Positions 1 to 10,629 of a stretch of DNA of 64,000 nucleotides are shown piece after piece. How positions within the stretch are numbered: position 1 is the stretch's first letter; each line of letters opens with the position of its first letter. Location: assembly GCA_003693705.1 (NCBI GenBank), contig RBZT01000716.1, positions 30,518-94,517 on the forward strand, read 5' to 3'. The position numbers were made by a program, and so were the translations under genes. The stretch is from Polymyxa betae (taxonomy: Eukaryota > Endomyxa > Phytomyxea > Plasmodiophorida > Plasmodiophoridae). The notes beneath the pieces are model-generated. The model was not told where the DNA came from, did no database searches, and saw only the letters and a program-made list of their open reading frames with translations.

Positions 1-1
1 T

Positions 2-238
2 TATGTAGAGGATTCCTGCAATACAACCTAATATGATAGCGATTGTCACCAAGATCTCGTTCTGGCTTGGCATTCGGTATCCTTGGTCGTTCTCGATGTT
101 CGGTTGAGGCCTTTCAGGTCGGCTCTGATCATTCTGGGCTGCAATTAGACCGAGTCTGTCGAGTTTTTTGACGTGAATGGCTGCATGTGATAGACTGAAT
201 ACAGCCAGGATTGCGAACCAGGCCATCTTGGTCGTCAT
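2..238 (-). CDS. Partial small secreted or membrane protein, cut by left edge
   Basis: An open frame of 79 codons begins at an ATG at 238 and runs off the left edge without a stop, so the C-terminus is missing. The first 19 residues look like a signal peptide (MTTKMAWFAILAVFSLSHA). A charged, proline-containing stretch follows, and then a strongly hydrophobic segment at residues 63-79 (start ILVTIAIILGCIAGILYI) that could be a membrane anchor. I recognise no family. The type I layout (signal peptide, short luminal part, one helix) fits the many secreted and surface proteins elsewhere in the window. The reading is direct; the function is unknown. Confidence 0.55.
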   Translation of the reverse strand, partial: MTTKMAWFAILAVFSLSHAAIHVKKLDRLGLIAAQNDQSRPERPQPNIENDQGYRMPSQNEILVTIAIILGCIAGILYI

Positions 239-546
239 GCTTGCTCACGTCATTAAACGTCGCTAACCCGAGATCGTCCTAGTACGGTCTCCAGTCTCAG
301 ATTGCAACACAGAGCGTACTCGTCCTTGAATTTGCAAAATCTTCATCGATCAGTTTTGATCGGTACTAGATTTGTCATTATCGTTGATATAGTTGCTATT
401 AGCAAAGTGATGACTATTGCGATCCCACCATGATAGAATGAATTGGAGTGAAAGAGGAGGCTCTTCGATGATGCTCGACGATCTGGGTGATTGACGATTT
501 GTCTGCAGTAATAGATCTGGGGTGAACAGTAATAAAATGGCTCTGT
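239..546. other. Intergenic, no feature seen
   Basis: About 300 bases between the edge gene and the end of the PA-7TM gene. No convincing ORF, RNA gene or repeat was found. Confidence 0.5.
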
Positions 547-1937
547 TCAGTTGGCGGCGTTGGTGTCAAATTTTGAGATGAGATGAGAGCAGGATGGAAT
601 AACCAGACCTGTAGAATAGCGATAATCCCATGACAGATTGATAACCACGACCTATAACAATATTATATCAGTCATATTACTCTCATTCTAAACAAAGTAA
701 AGAGACCAGATAAGAATCCAGCTGGTTGGTGTGACAGCGCCATCCACAGCATACATCAAGAATCCGACCACATACAATGTTATCATGATGCCCAACGAGG
801 CTACAATCCGTCGCATTCGATCAAGATACAGCATCAATGATCCATGAACACCGCGAGAGACACGCCCAAGACGCCACGAACTAAATATGAGTTGAGGGCC
901 GGCGAATGCCAAACAGACACCATAGAATGCAGCAGAGATCTGTGGCGCTAGCACCTGGCTTTTATGCATCGCCAGCGATAGTGATATAGTTAGGTCGCCG
1001 GCCAGTACGACGCCATACGCGGCAGCGTTGCAGAGGCCAATATTGCCAGATACGGGTCGGGGTGGAAGCTGAACGATTCCAAGTCGAATACGATTCCAGA
1101 CAGTTGATGTTATCATGATGGTAATAAATGTAACACCTGTTAATTGTGGTAGCAGAAATAACTGTTATTAATGATATCAGTTGACGAGAACCAGAAACCC
1201 TAAACCCTAACCTGTAGAGGTGATGTCAGGACCGGGGTTGACAGTGTCCCGACCAGGGCGAACTTCACAGCCAGGACGCCCGATGACACCATCCGGATCA
1301 GAAGCGCTACATGAACGATGGACAGAGCAGCGGGTCGGCGGCGCCGTACATTAGCTGCTGTGAAGATGAACGATGCCGCGGCGGAAACCGCAAACAGGAT
1401 CGTCGGCAGCCATCGCAGCAGCAGCTGGTACGTCCATAATCGCAGCGTGCTGGCCCAGGGATTGGGGTCGGGTCGCAACCGAATTCTGACAGGCTGCGAT
1501 TCGGTACGAAGGCGGCGTTCGAGGTCGGTGCTCAGGCGGACCTCGGCCAGTACGACGGACGAGGCGGGCGCCACACCATCATGGGCGTTGTACATGACGC
1601 CCGGCGGCCTCTGTGTCATCTGGATGAGGATGGCGGTGACCCCGGCCGCCACTAGATTGCCGTACTGGACCTCGTACGAGCAGGAAGGAGGTCCAGGAAG
1701 CAGGACGGCGTTATCCTGTACAAGAGATATGTTGATATGAGCAGGATGACATGGATTTGTATGGAATATGATGAGATTGGTGATGATATCGTAATTGATG
1801 GATTGTGGACCCAGATATTGAGTTGATGGAATTGCTAAAGTCCAGGTCCCATTTACAGATCCCGATATGAATGTTAATGTGGATTGCATTACAGGTATGA
1901 ATATCAATAAACAGGCCAGATACCATACAAAGGACAT
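547..1937 (-). CDS. Receptor-like protein: signal peptide, PA-like domain, 7TM (copy A)
   Basis: Proposed exons are 1212-1937, 694-1161 and 547-651, giving about 432 residues. The 50-nt intron 1162-1211 is well supported: removing it brings the stretch ending VWNRI into frame and into line with copy B. The last junction (intron 652-693) is less certain. The ATG at 1937 starts a signal peptide (MSFVWYLACLLIFIPVMQS). A luminal region then contains a Cys-Ser-Tyr and AAGV-type pattern like protease-associated (PA) domains, followed by RLRPDPNPW and seven hydrophobic helices. It is divergent from copy B, and the 1938-2414 gap probably holds both promoters. The intron starts with telomere-like repeats (GTTAGGGTTTAGGG). 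A receptor role is inferred from topology only; no ligand or G-protein motif is visible. Confidence 0.7.
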
Positions 1938-2414
1938 TGCAATCACATTACGAGTCAACCAATTGATAGCTCACTCCTTGATCAGAGATACTGTATTAAT
2001 CGCCGATCAGCAGGAAAAATCCACCCGACTCGAGAGTGACGACCGAGTACACCTACAGATCTTGTCAATTAAATTTGAAAATGAGAGTTCAGCTTATTAC
2101 CATGGATTCTTTCAGCGTAGAATTGTTCCTTCACGATATACAACGTTATAATCAATTAAAGCATTGTGTGGTGATTCAAGCACACATCGGCATGGTCTAA
2201 AGCGTTTGAGCCACCTTTGATATTGTGTTGATGATGATGATCATGAGTTGCAAGTCATGCCCAAGGTTCATCTGTTGTCAGGATTGTCATTAATGGAAAT
2301 CATACTGTAGTGATGGTCATAAGATCAGATCACATCATAGGATGATGATGGCAGATTTGTTGCGATCACGATCATCATTGTACCCTTGTTGAGGAGGTCG
2401 CACTGTTATTTCCA
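1938..2414. promoter_or_regulatory. Divergent intergenic region between the two PA-7TM genes
   Basis: The two paralogous receptors start at 1937 (minus) and 2415 (plus), so this 477-bp stretch is the only place for both promoters. I see GATGAT-rich simple sequence around 2230-2350 but no clear TATA box or other core element. A shared promoter is inference from gene orientation. Confidence 0.4.
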
Positions 2415-3892
2415 ATGCTGGGCGCCCTCGTCTTCACCAGCATAATCAGCGTCGTATCATCGTCAATGACATTCCTGAACGGATCTCTAGCAGGGAGGTC
2501 GTACTCGTCCCCGTCCGTTACCCGATTTCTGAGCCCTGAGACCAACACCACCATTGAGGCTGAGCTGATCTACATCGACCAAGACGGATGTAATGCGAGG
2601 TCAAGAGTAGATCAGAGCCATGTTCATGGTCGTGCTGTCTATTTAGCACATCCGAGTGGTTGTAGCTTTGAGATGAATTATGATCAATTCGCATCAATGG
2701 GTGTTGTCGCTCTTGTCGTCATGGATGTCTATATTCCGGGCGGCCTCGGTTACAATATGCATGATGGCGTGGTCCAGTACGCCCACACCGGCATGTTGTT
2801 CGTCCAGCTCGGGTACGATGAGCCGCTGCTGGCGTATTTGACATCGAGACCGTCCGGCATCCATATTCGTCTGTCTACGGATCCCAATCGGTGGGCCAGC
2901 ACGTATGCGTCGTGGCCGTACGCGACCTTTCTACGTTGGCTGCCGGCCCTGATCTTCACCTGTTCTGGGACGATGGCGATACGATATCTGTACGGGCACG
3001 TCATGCTGGACCTGCAGAAAAGGCGGACGACGTCCGGTGGACGGACCCCGGTCCTGTACGACCTCGTGAGACTGCCGAATGTGGCACTGCTGATAAAGAT
3101 GGCAGAGGCTCTGATCTTGGCTATCAAGTTCGCTATGTGCGGGATGTTATCAACACCAGCCTGGTAAACCCTAAAACCCTAGCTCTATACAACTCTTTGA
3201 AACCCTCTTTCAATAGGCCTGCACCAGCACAACGTTATTTCATCCAACAGATGAGTGGATTGACATTTGTTACTATTGTTATATCAGCTACATTCTGGAA
3301 TCGTATTCTTGTAGATTTACAGCCAACACCACCATCATTCATAACACGTCTCATTATTGGAGATTTTGGTCGATTTACCTATATTACATATGTCTTAGCT
3401 ATAACCAGTGAAACATTCTTCTCAGTCGCCTACGCCAACTATTGGAATGTCGACGACAGTTTCTACAAAGCTGATGCGGGCGTACTGGCCATGGCCCAGC
3501 TTCTGGTCGGCAGCCAATTCCTGTTCAGCGCGATTCGGTTCCGCCTTGAGGCGAATACGATCCTGGAGCAACGTCATGATCCGAATCTGTATGCTTATCT
3601 ACATCGTATAAGTGCTATTGTAATTGGCCTGGGATTCTCATGTCTTGGATATGTTATTGGTACTGTAATGATTGCTGTTTATCCTGGATTTGTAACACCA
3701 CCAGGATGGACATTAACATGGTCTATTATCACTATATCACATGCTATTGAATCACTATTGCTCGTCAATCTATTCCGACCTCGAAGTTCACAGAATGTAG
3801 CTGGATCTGTAGTTGTAGTTCAATCAACAAGACCATCATCACCTCAAATCAAGATCAAACCATTTAGACCATCTCAATCCGACAGAAGATAA
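2415..3892 (+). CDS. Receptor-like protein: signal peptide, PA-like domain, 7TM (copy B)
   Basis: Two exons, 2415-3163 and 3217-3892, join in frame across a 53-nt GT-AG intron and give 474 residues. Order: signal peptide (residues 1-17), luminal PA-like region (about 50-150, with GCSFEMNYDQFASMGVVALV resembling the PA core), a short RLSTDPNRWAST linker, then seven helices between about 175 and 440 and a Ser/Pro-rich basic cytoplasmic tail. The intron begins GTAAACCCTAAAACCCTAG, which is telomere-like. Copy A and the pseudogene at 4060-5350 are clear relatives. PA plus seven helices is not an architecture I can assign to a named family; a surface or endomembrane receptor is the likeliest role. 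Confidence 0.8.
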
Positions 3893-4059
3893 TCTAATCG
3901 TATTCATATAATATGATAATATAGTGCAGGCGGACGTTCTCTGCTCAATTATCATTCTATGAATGGATTCTGTCGATCGAGATTGTCGTACCTAACAGGT
4001 CCAGCACGGCGTGTCACGAAATATGAAGCATCACTCTTCTGACCGTTCAGGCTAATTTC

Positions 4060-5350
4060 GTGTCTTCATCAATGACATTTCTGAATGGAGCTCTATCTAA
4101 AATATCGTATTTATCACCTCGTACAATATGATATGTCAGATCTCAAACCAATGAACAGTTTGTGGATGCTAAACTCGTATATGATAATACAGCGGCTGTA
4201 ATCGTGTGATATTAGACCCAGATCAGTGGTGTGGGGCAGTATTCCCAGCCCATGCAGGTGGAGCTATAATCAGATTGCAGCATTACAAGCGCTACCTGTT
4301 ATCACTCTTGATACGACTATCCCGGGTGGTCTCATGCCATGGTCCAGTACGTCCACACTTAAATGCTATATAGGTCAAGTGGCATACCTGGAACAGATAC
4401 CTTCTGGAGTCCTTCTCCAGATGCCAACCCCATTGGTCGGGGGGCCAGTACCGATTTCCTTGTGGCCGTACCAGACGTTCCTGTGCTGGTTGACAGGGTC
4501 TGATGATGGCCTCTGCTGGGATCATAGCGTTATGGATACGTGCTGGCCCTGGAGTAGCACCGGACCCTTGATGAACCGAATGTGGCATTATTGATTAACA
4601 TGACCGTCTGGGCTATTAAATGAACCAAGTGTGACCTTTAATCAACACCAGCCTGGCACATCATTACAAACCCTAAAACCCTAAAACCCCACAAGCAAGT
4701 ATGCTGGTTACACCCAGTAGATGAGTTGGTAACTATTGTGATATCAGCTACAGTCTGTAATCGTATTATACTGATAGATTTACAACCATTACAACACCAT
4801 CATCATTCATTACACATATTATTTGTGGAGATTAGGATCGTCTTACTCATATTATATATTTCTTAGCAATAATTACAGAGATATTCTTCTCCATCTGTTA
4901 TGCCAAATAGTGGAGTGGCGCGGTACCTCCCTCGAACGCTTTTACAAGGCTGACGGCTGTGTCATGGCTCTGATCTAGTTGGTAGTCAGCAGCCAGATTC
5001 TATTCAATGCCATTCGGTTGCGATTGGAGGCGGGTATAATCACGACCTTGGCTTCAATGCTTATCTACATCGTATAACGTGATACTGGAATTGGTGTTGG
5101 ATTTACCTCTGAATATAAGATACAGACAGCAATGATTGCTGTATGTACTGAACCTGTAGGACAAAATCAGGATATACTTCAACATGGTCTAATGTCACAC
5201 AATGGAGAATTACTGCTTCTCGTGAATCTGTTCCGACGGCCGAAACTAACCGATTCCGGGATCGTCGTCCCAGCGCTGATTGTGACGCCAGCGAATTCCA
5301 AATGCATATTAAACAACTCACAGAGAAGTCATCCAGCAGGCGTTGAAAAC
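4060..5350 (+). pseudogene. Decayed third copy of the PA-7TM gene
   Basis: Fragments in shifting frames match copy B in order. First comes the start of the luminal part (SSMTFLNGAL-like at 4068). Next are PGGLMPWSSTS and QTFLCWL (4320-4490), corresponding to PGGLGYNMHDG and ATFLRWL. A telomere-like block follows at 4668-4690 where copy B has its intron, then ELVTIVISATVCNRI-like sequence (4725-4770) and remnants of the last helices to about 5250. Several frameshifts and stops interrupt the frame. It is a tandem, non-functional relative of the gene at 2415. Confidence 0.75.
4668..4690. repeat. Telomere-like repeat in decayed 7TM copy
   Basis: Three CCCTAAAA units sit at the position corresponding to the intron of the intact copies. 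The motif is therefore shared by all three family members. Confidence 0.7.
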
Positions 5351-5364
5351 AACAATAAAAGGGT

Positions 5365-6933
5365 TTAGATAGAATTTAGGGTTTCGAACGACTCTGTGGA
5401 TTTCTGCACGAGCACCTCGAGTCGTAGATCGATAGGAACACCACCCAGCAAAGAGCCAAGATCTTTACGGGTGCGTTGCCGAACCCATTCGAGGACGTCA
5501 CCACCACGTCCGATCACCATCTGCTTGAGGCGGGCTGACGGGACGTAGATCAGCTGATCGATGCGGATGGCACCGTCAACATTACGATGAAGTCCTTCAT
5601 GACGCTACAGAAATCATCAATCGTCGGGTGATGTTCCTGAGAGAGAGATTACCAGAGAGATTCTATAGGGCAGTTCCTGATTTAATCGTTGAAACAAGGC
5701 CTCACGAATGATTTCACTAATGCGTTCACCCAGAGATAAATCGGTGACGATGTCACTTTCGAATGGCCAGGCACCTTCATTACAATTATCAATCAAATAC
5801 CTCTATTGAAGCATATATCAGATCTCCGTCATCATTGTTAAAAACAAGTGAAAAGTCACCTTGATATCATTAACTCCATCATCTTTTAGAGCAGATACCA
5901 TAAAAGTCTTATCAAATGGTAATGCTTGATTTAGGGCTGCTGCCAGAGGTAGCAGACGATTCTTCGGATGGACAAGATCGACTTTGTTCAGTACAAGCGA
6001 AAGACGGAAATCTTCCCGCCGATCCATTGTCGATAGCTGCATCATGAATCAGGTCAGTTTGGTATTTGTTCGCTGTTTGAACCTCTTGAATAATAAACTC
6101 TTCGGTCGGTGTAATGTTACGAGCAGCATCAATTACCAGCAGACCTAATGGGAAGTCAGAAGAGCCAGATGTCATTTAGTATCAAACCTGTATCAGATTC
6201 CTGAATAGAGCGCCAGGCATCAGTCGCCATTTCACGTTGTAAACTGCATAACGATTAGAGCTGCCAATATCGCATTATCCTGCTGTACGTTTTCGATTCG
6301 GTTCGAGAGACGATCCCCGGTGTATCGATGAAGACCTATCAGGATAAGCTCAGCAGTCTGTCGTATTATGATCAGCTGCTTACAAGCTGTGTTAAACCTT
6401 TAGAATACACACCGAGTGTATTCGATCTTGTAGTATTCCTCTTATGAGATACCGCCGATACTTTGTTATTAATAAGCAAATTCATGAGCGTGCTCTTGCC
6501 GGCGTTCGCCACACCCACAATACTAACTGTAGCATGGCGCGGCAATAGACGCCTCGGTTTCGGGATGCTGCAATCGCCATCATCATCATGATCATCTCGA
6601 CGATTGTATAAGGTTATACCCAAGAGCCTCACGAACAATATCACCCTCGGATGGGACAGTTTCTGGTGTCCATTCGGGTCTATCCGGGACGGATTTAGCA
6701 TGATGCTGAATTCACAGATGAGCAACATCTAATGCATAATAGGCTGAATACAGCACCTGTAGCATGCGACCAAGATCAACATCATCATCAGGGCTTGGTG
6801 CCATCTGCGCTGCCTGCAACCTACGTAGAGCCTGATTGACGTTCAGGCCGCCGTCCCGCTGCATCTGTTCGAGCAGGTCGTTGGCTAGTACGGCCAGATG
6901 TCGTCGTACGGGGATCCGACATGGGGCCAGCAT
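5365..6933 (-). CDS. Era-type GTPase with KH domain (nine exons)
   Basis: Nine exons (6757-6933, 6620-6705, 6384-6567, 6289-6335, 6188-6243, 6083-6144, 5860-6036, 5653-5802, 5365-5604) separated by introns of 43-57 nt give an exact 392-residue frame. It carries all Era signatures: G1 GVANAGKST, a threonine-containing switch I, G3 DTPG followed by IVSRTESKT, G4 NKVD, G5 SAL, and a C-terminal KH domain with the VIGRGGD loop. Era proteins bind the 3' end of small-subunit rRNA and help ribosome assembly. In eukaryotes they act in mitochondria or plastids. The arginine-containing N-terminus (MLAPCRIPVRRHLAVLAND) could be a targeting peptide. It lies 32 bp downstream of the broken RGS gene on the same strand. 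Frame closure across eight introns makes the model strong. Confidence 0.9.
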
Positions 6934-6965
6934 GATCAGGAAATGGTCACGGACTTCCAGATGGT

Positions 6966-8266
6966 TTATTTCTCGTTGATGATAGAGACACCAAGCAGCG
7001 GCAGCATCCTGATAGAAGCGGGAGCGTCAGTGGTATCGGTGAGAAACTGATCAGCAGCATTAGCGACCAGGAACTCGTGCCAGCATGACGGATTCGTTTG
7101 TAGAAATTGCAACAGTGAATCCGACTCCATCAGCCGAACAATCTGCTTTACAGCATCATCGGATATAGAGATGGTGATATGATCATGACGGCTGAGTTTC
7201 GAATGAATCAAATCGATTGTTGGACCTGGCAGATTCACTTCTAAGGGAGCGTGATGTGAGAGGTACTTCTCATAGATCGCTGCCACCATCGATGCATTCT
7301 GCTTATCGTCTTTGCTGAACATAACTTTGAATTCAGTGGCATCTTTCCAGAATTTAAAATTTTCCACTGAGAATTCGGTTTCCAGATATGAAAGGAAAGC
7401 TTTGAATCCTGTCTGAGTCCGGATGAACTTCAAGAAATCCGATGATTGATTATCGTGATTGGAGCCGCACCCGTTTGCTACCATCAATCGTCGCGTATTT
7501 CTCATTGGTAAAATACACAGATTGAGGATTGTCCAATCCGATGCAATTACAACCGCAATCTGACCGATTCCTGTCTCCCATGTTAACTGATAGACTATGG
7601 CGAAGATCAGGCAGACAACCCCTGTCCGTCTCAGCATCTGTTTCGATTTAAAAGCATCCTGAACGGTCCGCAGCTTGAAACTAAGGCCAGAAATCCCATC
7701 AAACTTAGAAGAGCCCTTGCGGTGATGATCTCCAGCACATAAGGTATCGTCCAATTCCCCTTGTCGACCTCTGATATGGGAACATTAAGACCTGATATGT
7801 TCATAGCCAGAGCGTATACGAAGATCCCGAGAAGCTCCAGTACGACGTTGGTGATAATGTAAATGGCAGCAAACTTATCACTAAAGAGTATTTTTCGGAT
7901 TCATATTGATTCGATCTCGCTTAAGGCACTTGTGTCGTTTTTCGAATACATCGCCATCTGGTGGCAGGTCTTGTTATATGCGATGTAAAGTGAGAATGTG
8001 ACCACCAGGAGACCTTCAAGCGCAAACTGCAAGAAGCCTGATCCTAGAATGCAATCGAACCAAGCCGGTAACCAATCAGCCATGAGCATTCGGCAGATCT
8101 GTTGTAGACTGAACAGAACTAAAGCTGTACATGTAGCTGTCACTAAACGCGGACGTCGATGTTTAATGACGCCTTGGTAGCGACATTGCCAGTATGCATA
8201 TGGAACTTGCAAGAAAGGAAGATGCAATATTAGAAAGAACCACACAAACATGGTCCATATTGACAT
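6966..8266 (-). pseudogene. Broken 7TM-RGS gene
   Basis: This is a close relative of the intact gene at 8436-9734. The N-terminal membrane part (8266-7904) matches it residue by residue up to an in-frame TGA at 7901-7903, where the intact copy has arginine. The match then continues in the same frame to about 7690, where a one-base shift moves it into the frame carrying LSFKLRTVQDAF, the remaining helices and a complete RGS domain ending at 6966. No GT-AG pair explains either break. The RGS part itself is undamaged. A recent pseudogene is likeliest. A sequencing error could explain one lesion but hardly both, and two separately translated halves cannot be excluded. Confidence 0.8.
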
Positions 8267-8435
8267 GCTGTATCACCAAGGCAAGATTCATTACCAGGTA
8301 CCACGCGATCAGATCGGCATCCCTAATTCAATTCTAAGACATTCAAATAACGCTCGCTTTACTAAGCGCTTCTGTCATGATCGAGCATGTACGGAGATGG
8401 ATGTTGTCGATACAGAGCTTACGTTCTGAAAGGAT

Positions 8436-9734
8436 TTATTCGTTGAAAGAGACAGCGACAATGGAGGTTGGAATCTTGGTAGTCATTGGCTTGGCGCTGG
8501 AGTCGGTGAGGAACTGATCAGCCGTGTTTGCCATCACGAATTCTTGCCAGATCGGCGGCTCTGTCTGGGTGAAACGCATCAACGAATCCGTTTCCATCAG
8601 CTGAACGATCTGAACGGCGGCAGTATCGAACATGGAAGCAGTGATTTCATTATGCCCAAAACGTAGCTTACTTTGGATAGAGTCGATGATGGAACCAGGC
8701 AGATTAACCTCTAATGGAGCCAGTGGCGTCAGGTACTTATTGCAGATAGCGTTCGCACGCAAGCGGTCTTGAGCATGATCTTTGCCAAAGTTAGCTTTGA
8801 AATCCATTGTTTCTTTCCAAAAGAGCAGGTTCTCAACAGAAAATTCAGTCTCCAGATACGAGCGGAATGCAGCGAACCCTCTCTCGGTCTCAATAAACTT
8901 GACAAAATCGGATGCGTACGTAGAGCCCCTTCTTTTGGCGGCCGAGGGTTGTCGAGTTTTTATCATTGGAAGGATGCACAGATTGAATATCGCCCAGTCC
9001 GCCGCGAGTGCCATTGCAATCTGTCCAAAATTGATGTTCCACGTTAGCTGGTAGACAGCAGCGAAAAAGAAAGAGGCAATTCCAATGCGTCGCAGCATCT
9101 GTTTCGATCCGAACGCATCTTGAACTAAGCGCAGCTTGAAGCTAAGCAACAGATAAAGAATCACTGTGATCAATGCCCTTATCGTGGTGATCAAAACACA
9201 TGAGGGTAGGGTCCAGTTGCCCTTATCAACCTCAATGATGAGGGTATTGAGCCCTGAGATATCTACAGCAAAAGCGTAGATAAGGATGGCCAGTAATCCA
9301 ATGCTGACATTGACCACGATCCAGATGGCGGCAAACTTATCAGTCAGGAGCAATCTCTGCATGCGGAGAGAACGAATCTCGTCTTCGGAAGAAGATCCTG
9401 TCTTGGCAAAGATCGCTAACTGGTGGCAGGTCTTGTTGTAAGCAATGTAGAGCGACAGAGTAAACAAGAAGAGCCCCTCTAGAGAAATCTGCAGCAAACA
9501 AATCCCAAACATGCAATCGAACCAGACGCCGATGTAATCAGCCAGCAATATGCGGCAGATTTGCTGCACGCTGAATAAAGCCAATGCAATACATGTTGCA
9601 GTAACCAGGCGTGGACGGCGATGTTTGATAACGTCTTCGTGCCGCCGTTGCCAGTATGCATATGGGACCACGAACAATATTGGCAGATGTAGAATAAGTA
9701 AGACCGTTGCTACAACAGTCCATGCGAGTACCAT
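8436..9734 (-). CDS. Seven-helix membrane protein with C-terminal RGS domain
   Basis: An intact single-exon frame of 432 residues. Seven hydrophobic segments lie between about residues 1 and 270, including a PYAYWQRRH loop and a YNKTCHQ motif after helix 3. An RGS domain follows at about 285-410, with SVENLLFWKE, EVNLPG and IVQLMETDSLMRF as its core motifs. RGS domains speed GTP hydrolysis on G-alpha subunits, and 7TM-RGS fusions are known from plants (AtRGS1), fungi and protists. The protein should sit in the plasma membrane and damp G-protein signalling. A tandem, broken copy lies just downstream. The ATG at 9734 directly precedes the first helix. Confidence 0.9.
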   Translation of the reverse strand: MVLAWTVVATVLLILHLPILFVVPYAYWQRRHEDVIKHRRPRLVTATCIALALFSVQQICRILLADYIGVWFDCMFGICLLQISLEGLFLFTLSLYIAYNKTCHQLAIFAKTGSSSEDEIRSLRMQRLLLTDKFAAIWIVVNVSIGLLAILIYAFAVDISGLNTLIIEVDKGNWTLPSCVLITTIRALITVILYLLLSFKLRLVQDAFGSKQMLRRIGIASFFFAAVYQLTWNINFGQIAMALAADWAIFNLCILPMIKTRQPSAAKRRGSTYASDFVKFIETERGFAAFRSYLETEFSVENLLFWKETMDFKANFGKDHAQDRLRANAICNKYLTPLAPLEVNLPGSIIDSIQSKLRFGHNEITASMFDTAAVQIVQLMETDSLMRFTQTEPPIWQEFVMANTADQFLTDSSAKPMTTKIPTSIVAVSFNE

Positions 9735-10068
9735 ATGCTCAGACAGGTATGGCTAGATTCGCTTTGTAGTACAGCCTGAGGTCAGCAGCGTCCCAAAGCG
9801 ATCCAATCGCGGTGGCAAATCTCTTTTTAAAACTCAGTTTGGTTCAACCACGTTGAAAACTGTTTACCGGCGCCAGATGAAGTGAATGCAACATGCCGTT
9901 GTCAGTGATTTCATTCGCAGCAAAAACTGCTGATAATCGTTGTCATTGCTCAACTAAACAAAGGCCAGGACAATCATTAAAACCACATGTTTGAGCGACA
10001 GCAGAGTAAAGGAAAAGCAAACGGCTAGATATATTGTGATAATGGAAAGTAGGTAGGTATTCGATAAG
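9735..10068. other. Intergenic, no feature seen
   Basis: Between the RGS gene start and the end of the next minus-strand gene. It should contain the RGS promoter, but no motif stands out. Confidence 0.4.
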
Positions 10069-10629
10069 CTAGTACACAAACAGTACTGACGCAATAGTCA
10101 CGGAAGCAGCAAGAAATCCAAACCCCATGAAGGGAGCACTGTTTTCGCTGTTCTCATTCATTGCCTTGGTTTTTGTGGGTTCTTTCTTCATCTTAGCCTT
10201 CGCCGGCTCATCTTGCTTGATTGTATCAACTCTGTCTTGATTTGTATTGGCACCAATCAAACTTGCGTCGTCGCACTCATTCTTGCACTTAGATTGAGGA
10301 TCATCATTCAAATTGATCCCATCGAGTGAGATCTTGGGATCAACTTCTTTGCTTTCATCTTCTTTCTGTTGATCATCTTCGACATTCGCATCGGTTGATA
10401 TTTCCTTTGAACTGTCCTGAGTAAGAGAATCGTCTGACTTCTGGACGTCTGCATCGTTTATGTCGGCAGCGTGACTATTAGGCGCTAAAGCATTGTCATT
10501 TGGAGTAGAAGACATCTCTGCAATGTCGGAGTCAGGTGGAGGTAGATCGGTTTCACTTGGGTTGTAACCACCACCGAAGACCAGAACGAAGCAGCTGACA
10601 AGAAGTGCTGCGAAAACCAAGACCTTCAT
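10069..10629 (-). CDS. Small acidic secreted protein, probable GPI anchor
   Basis: The ATG at 10629 begins a signal peptide (MKVLVFAALLVSCFVLVFGG). About 120 residues rich in Asp, Glu, Ser, Asn and Lys follow, with only two cysteines, and then a hydrophobic tail at the very C-terminus (MGFGFLAASVTIASVLFVY) with no charged residues after it. A small-residue stretch (ENSAP) just before the tail fits a GPI attachment signal. The total is 186 residues. No homologue is recognised; a disordered surface protein is the best guess. The in-frame upstream codons to 10647 lack an ATG and were not used. Confidence 0.7.
   Translation of the reverse strand: MKVLVFAALLVSCFVLVFGGGYNPSETDLPPPDSDIAEMSSTPNDNALAPNSHAADINDADVQKSDDSLTQDSSKEISTDANVEDDQQKEDESKEVDPKISLDGINLNDDPQSKCKNECDDASLIGANTNQDRVDTIKQDEPAKAKMKKEPTKTKAMNENSENSAPFMGFGFLAASVTIASVLFVY

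Noticed and set aside
1318-1740. 140-codon plus-strand frame opposite PA-7TM copy A
   Set aside because: A shadow of the real minus-strand exon, which matches copy B.
7901-7903. In-frame TGA in the RGS copy as a sign of a variant genetic code
   Set aside because: TGA and all other stops end intact genes elsewhere (for example the RING B gene at 35021-35023 and GST copy 2), and the same copy also has a frameshift, so a pseudogene is simpler.
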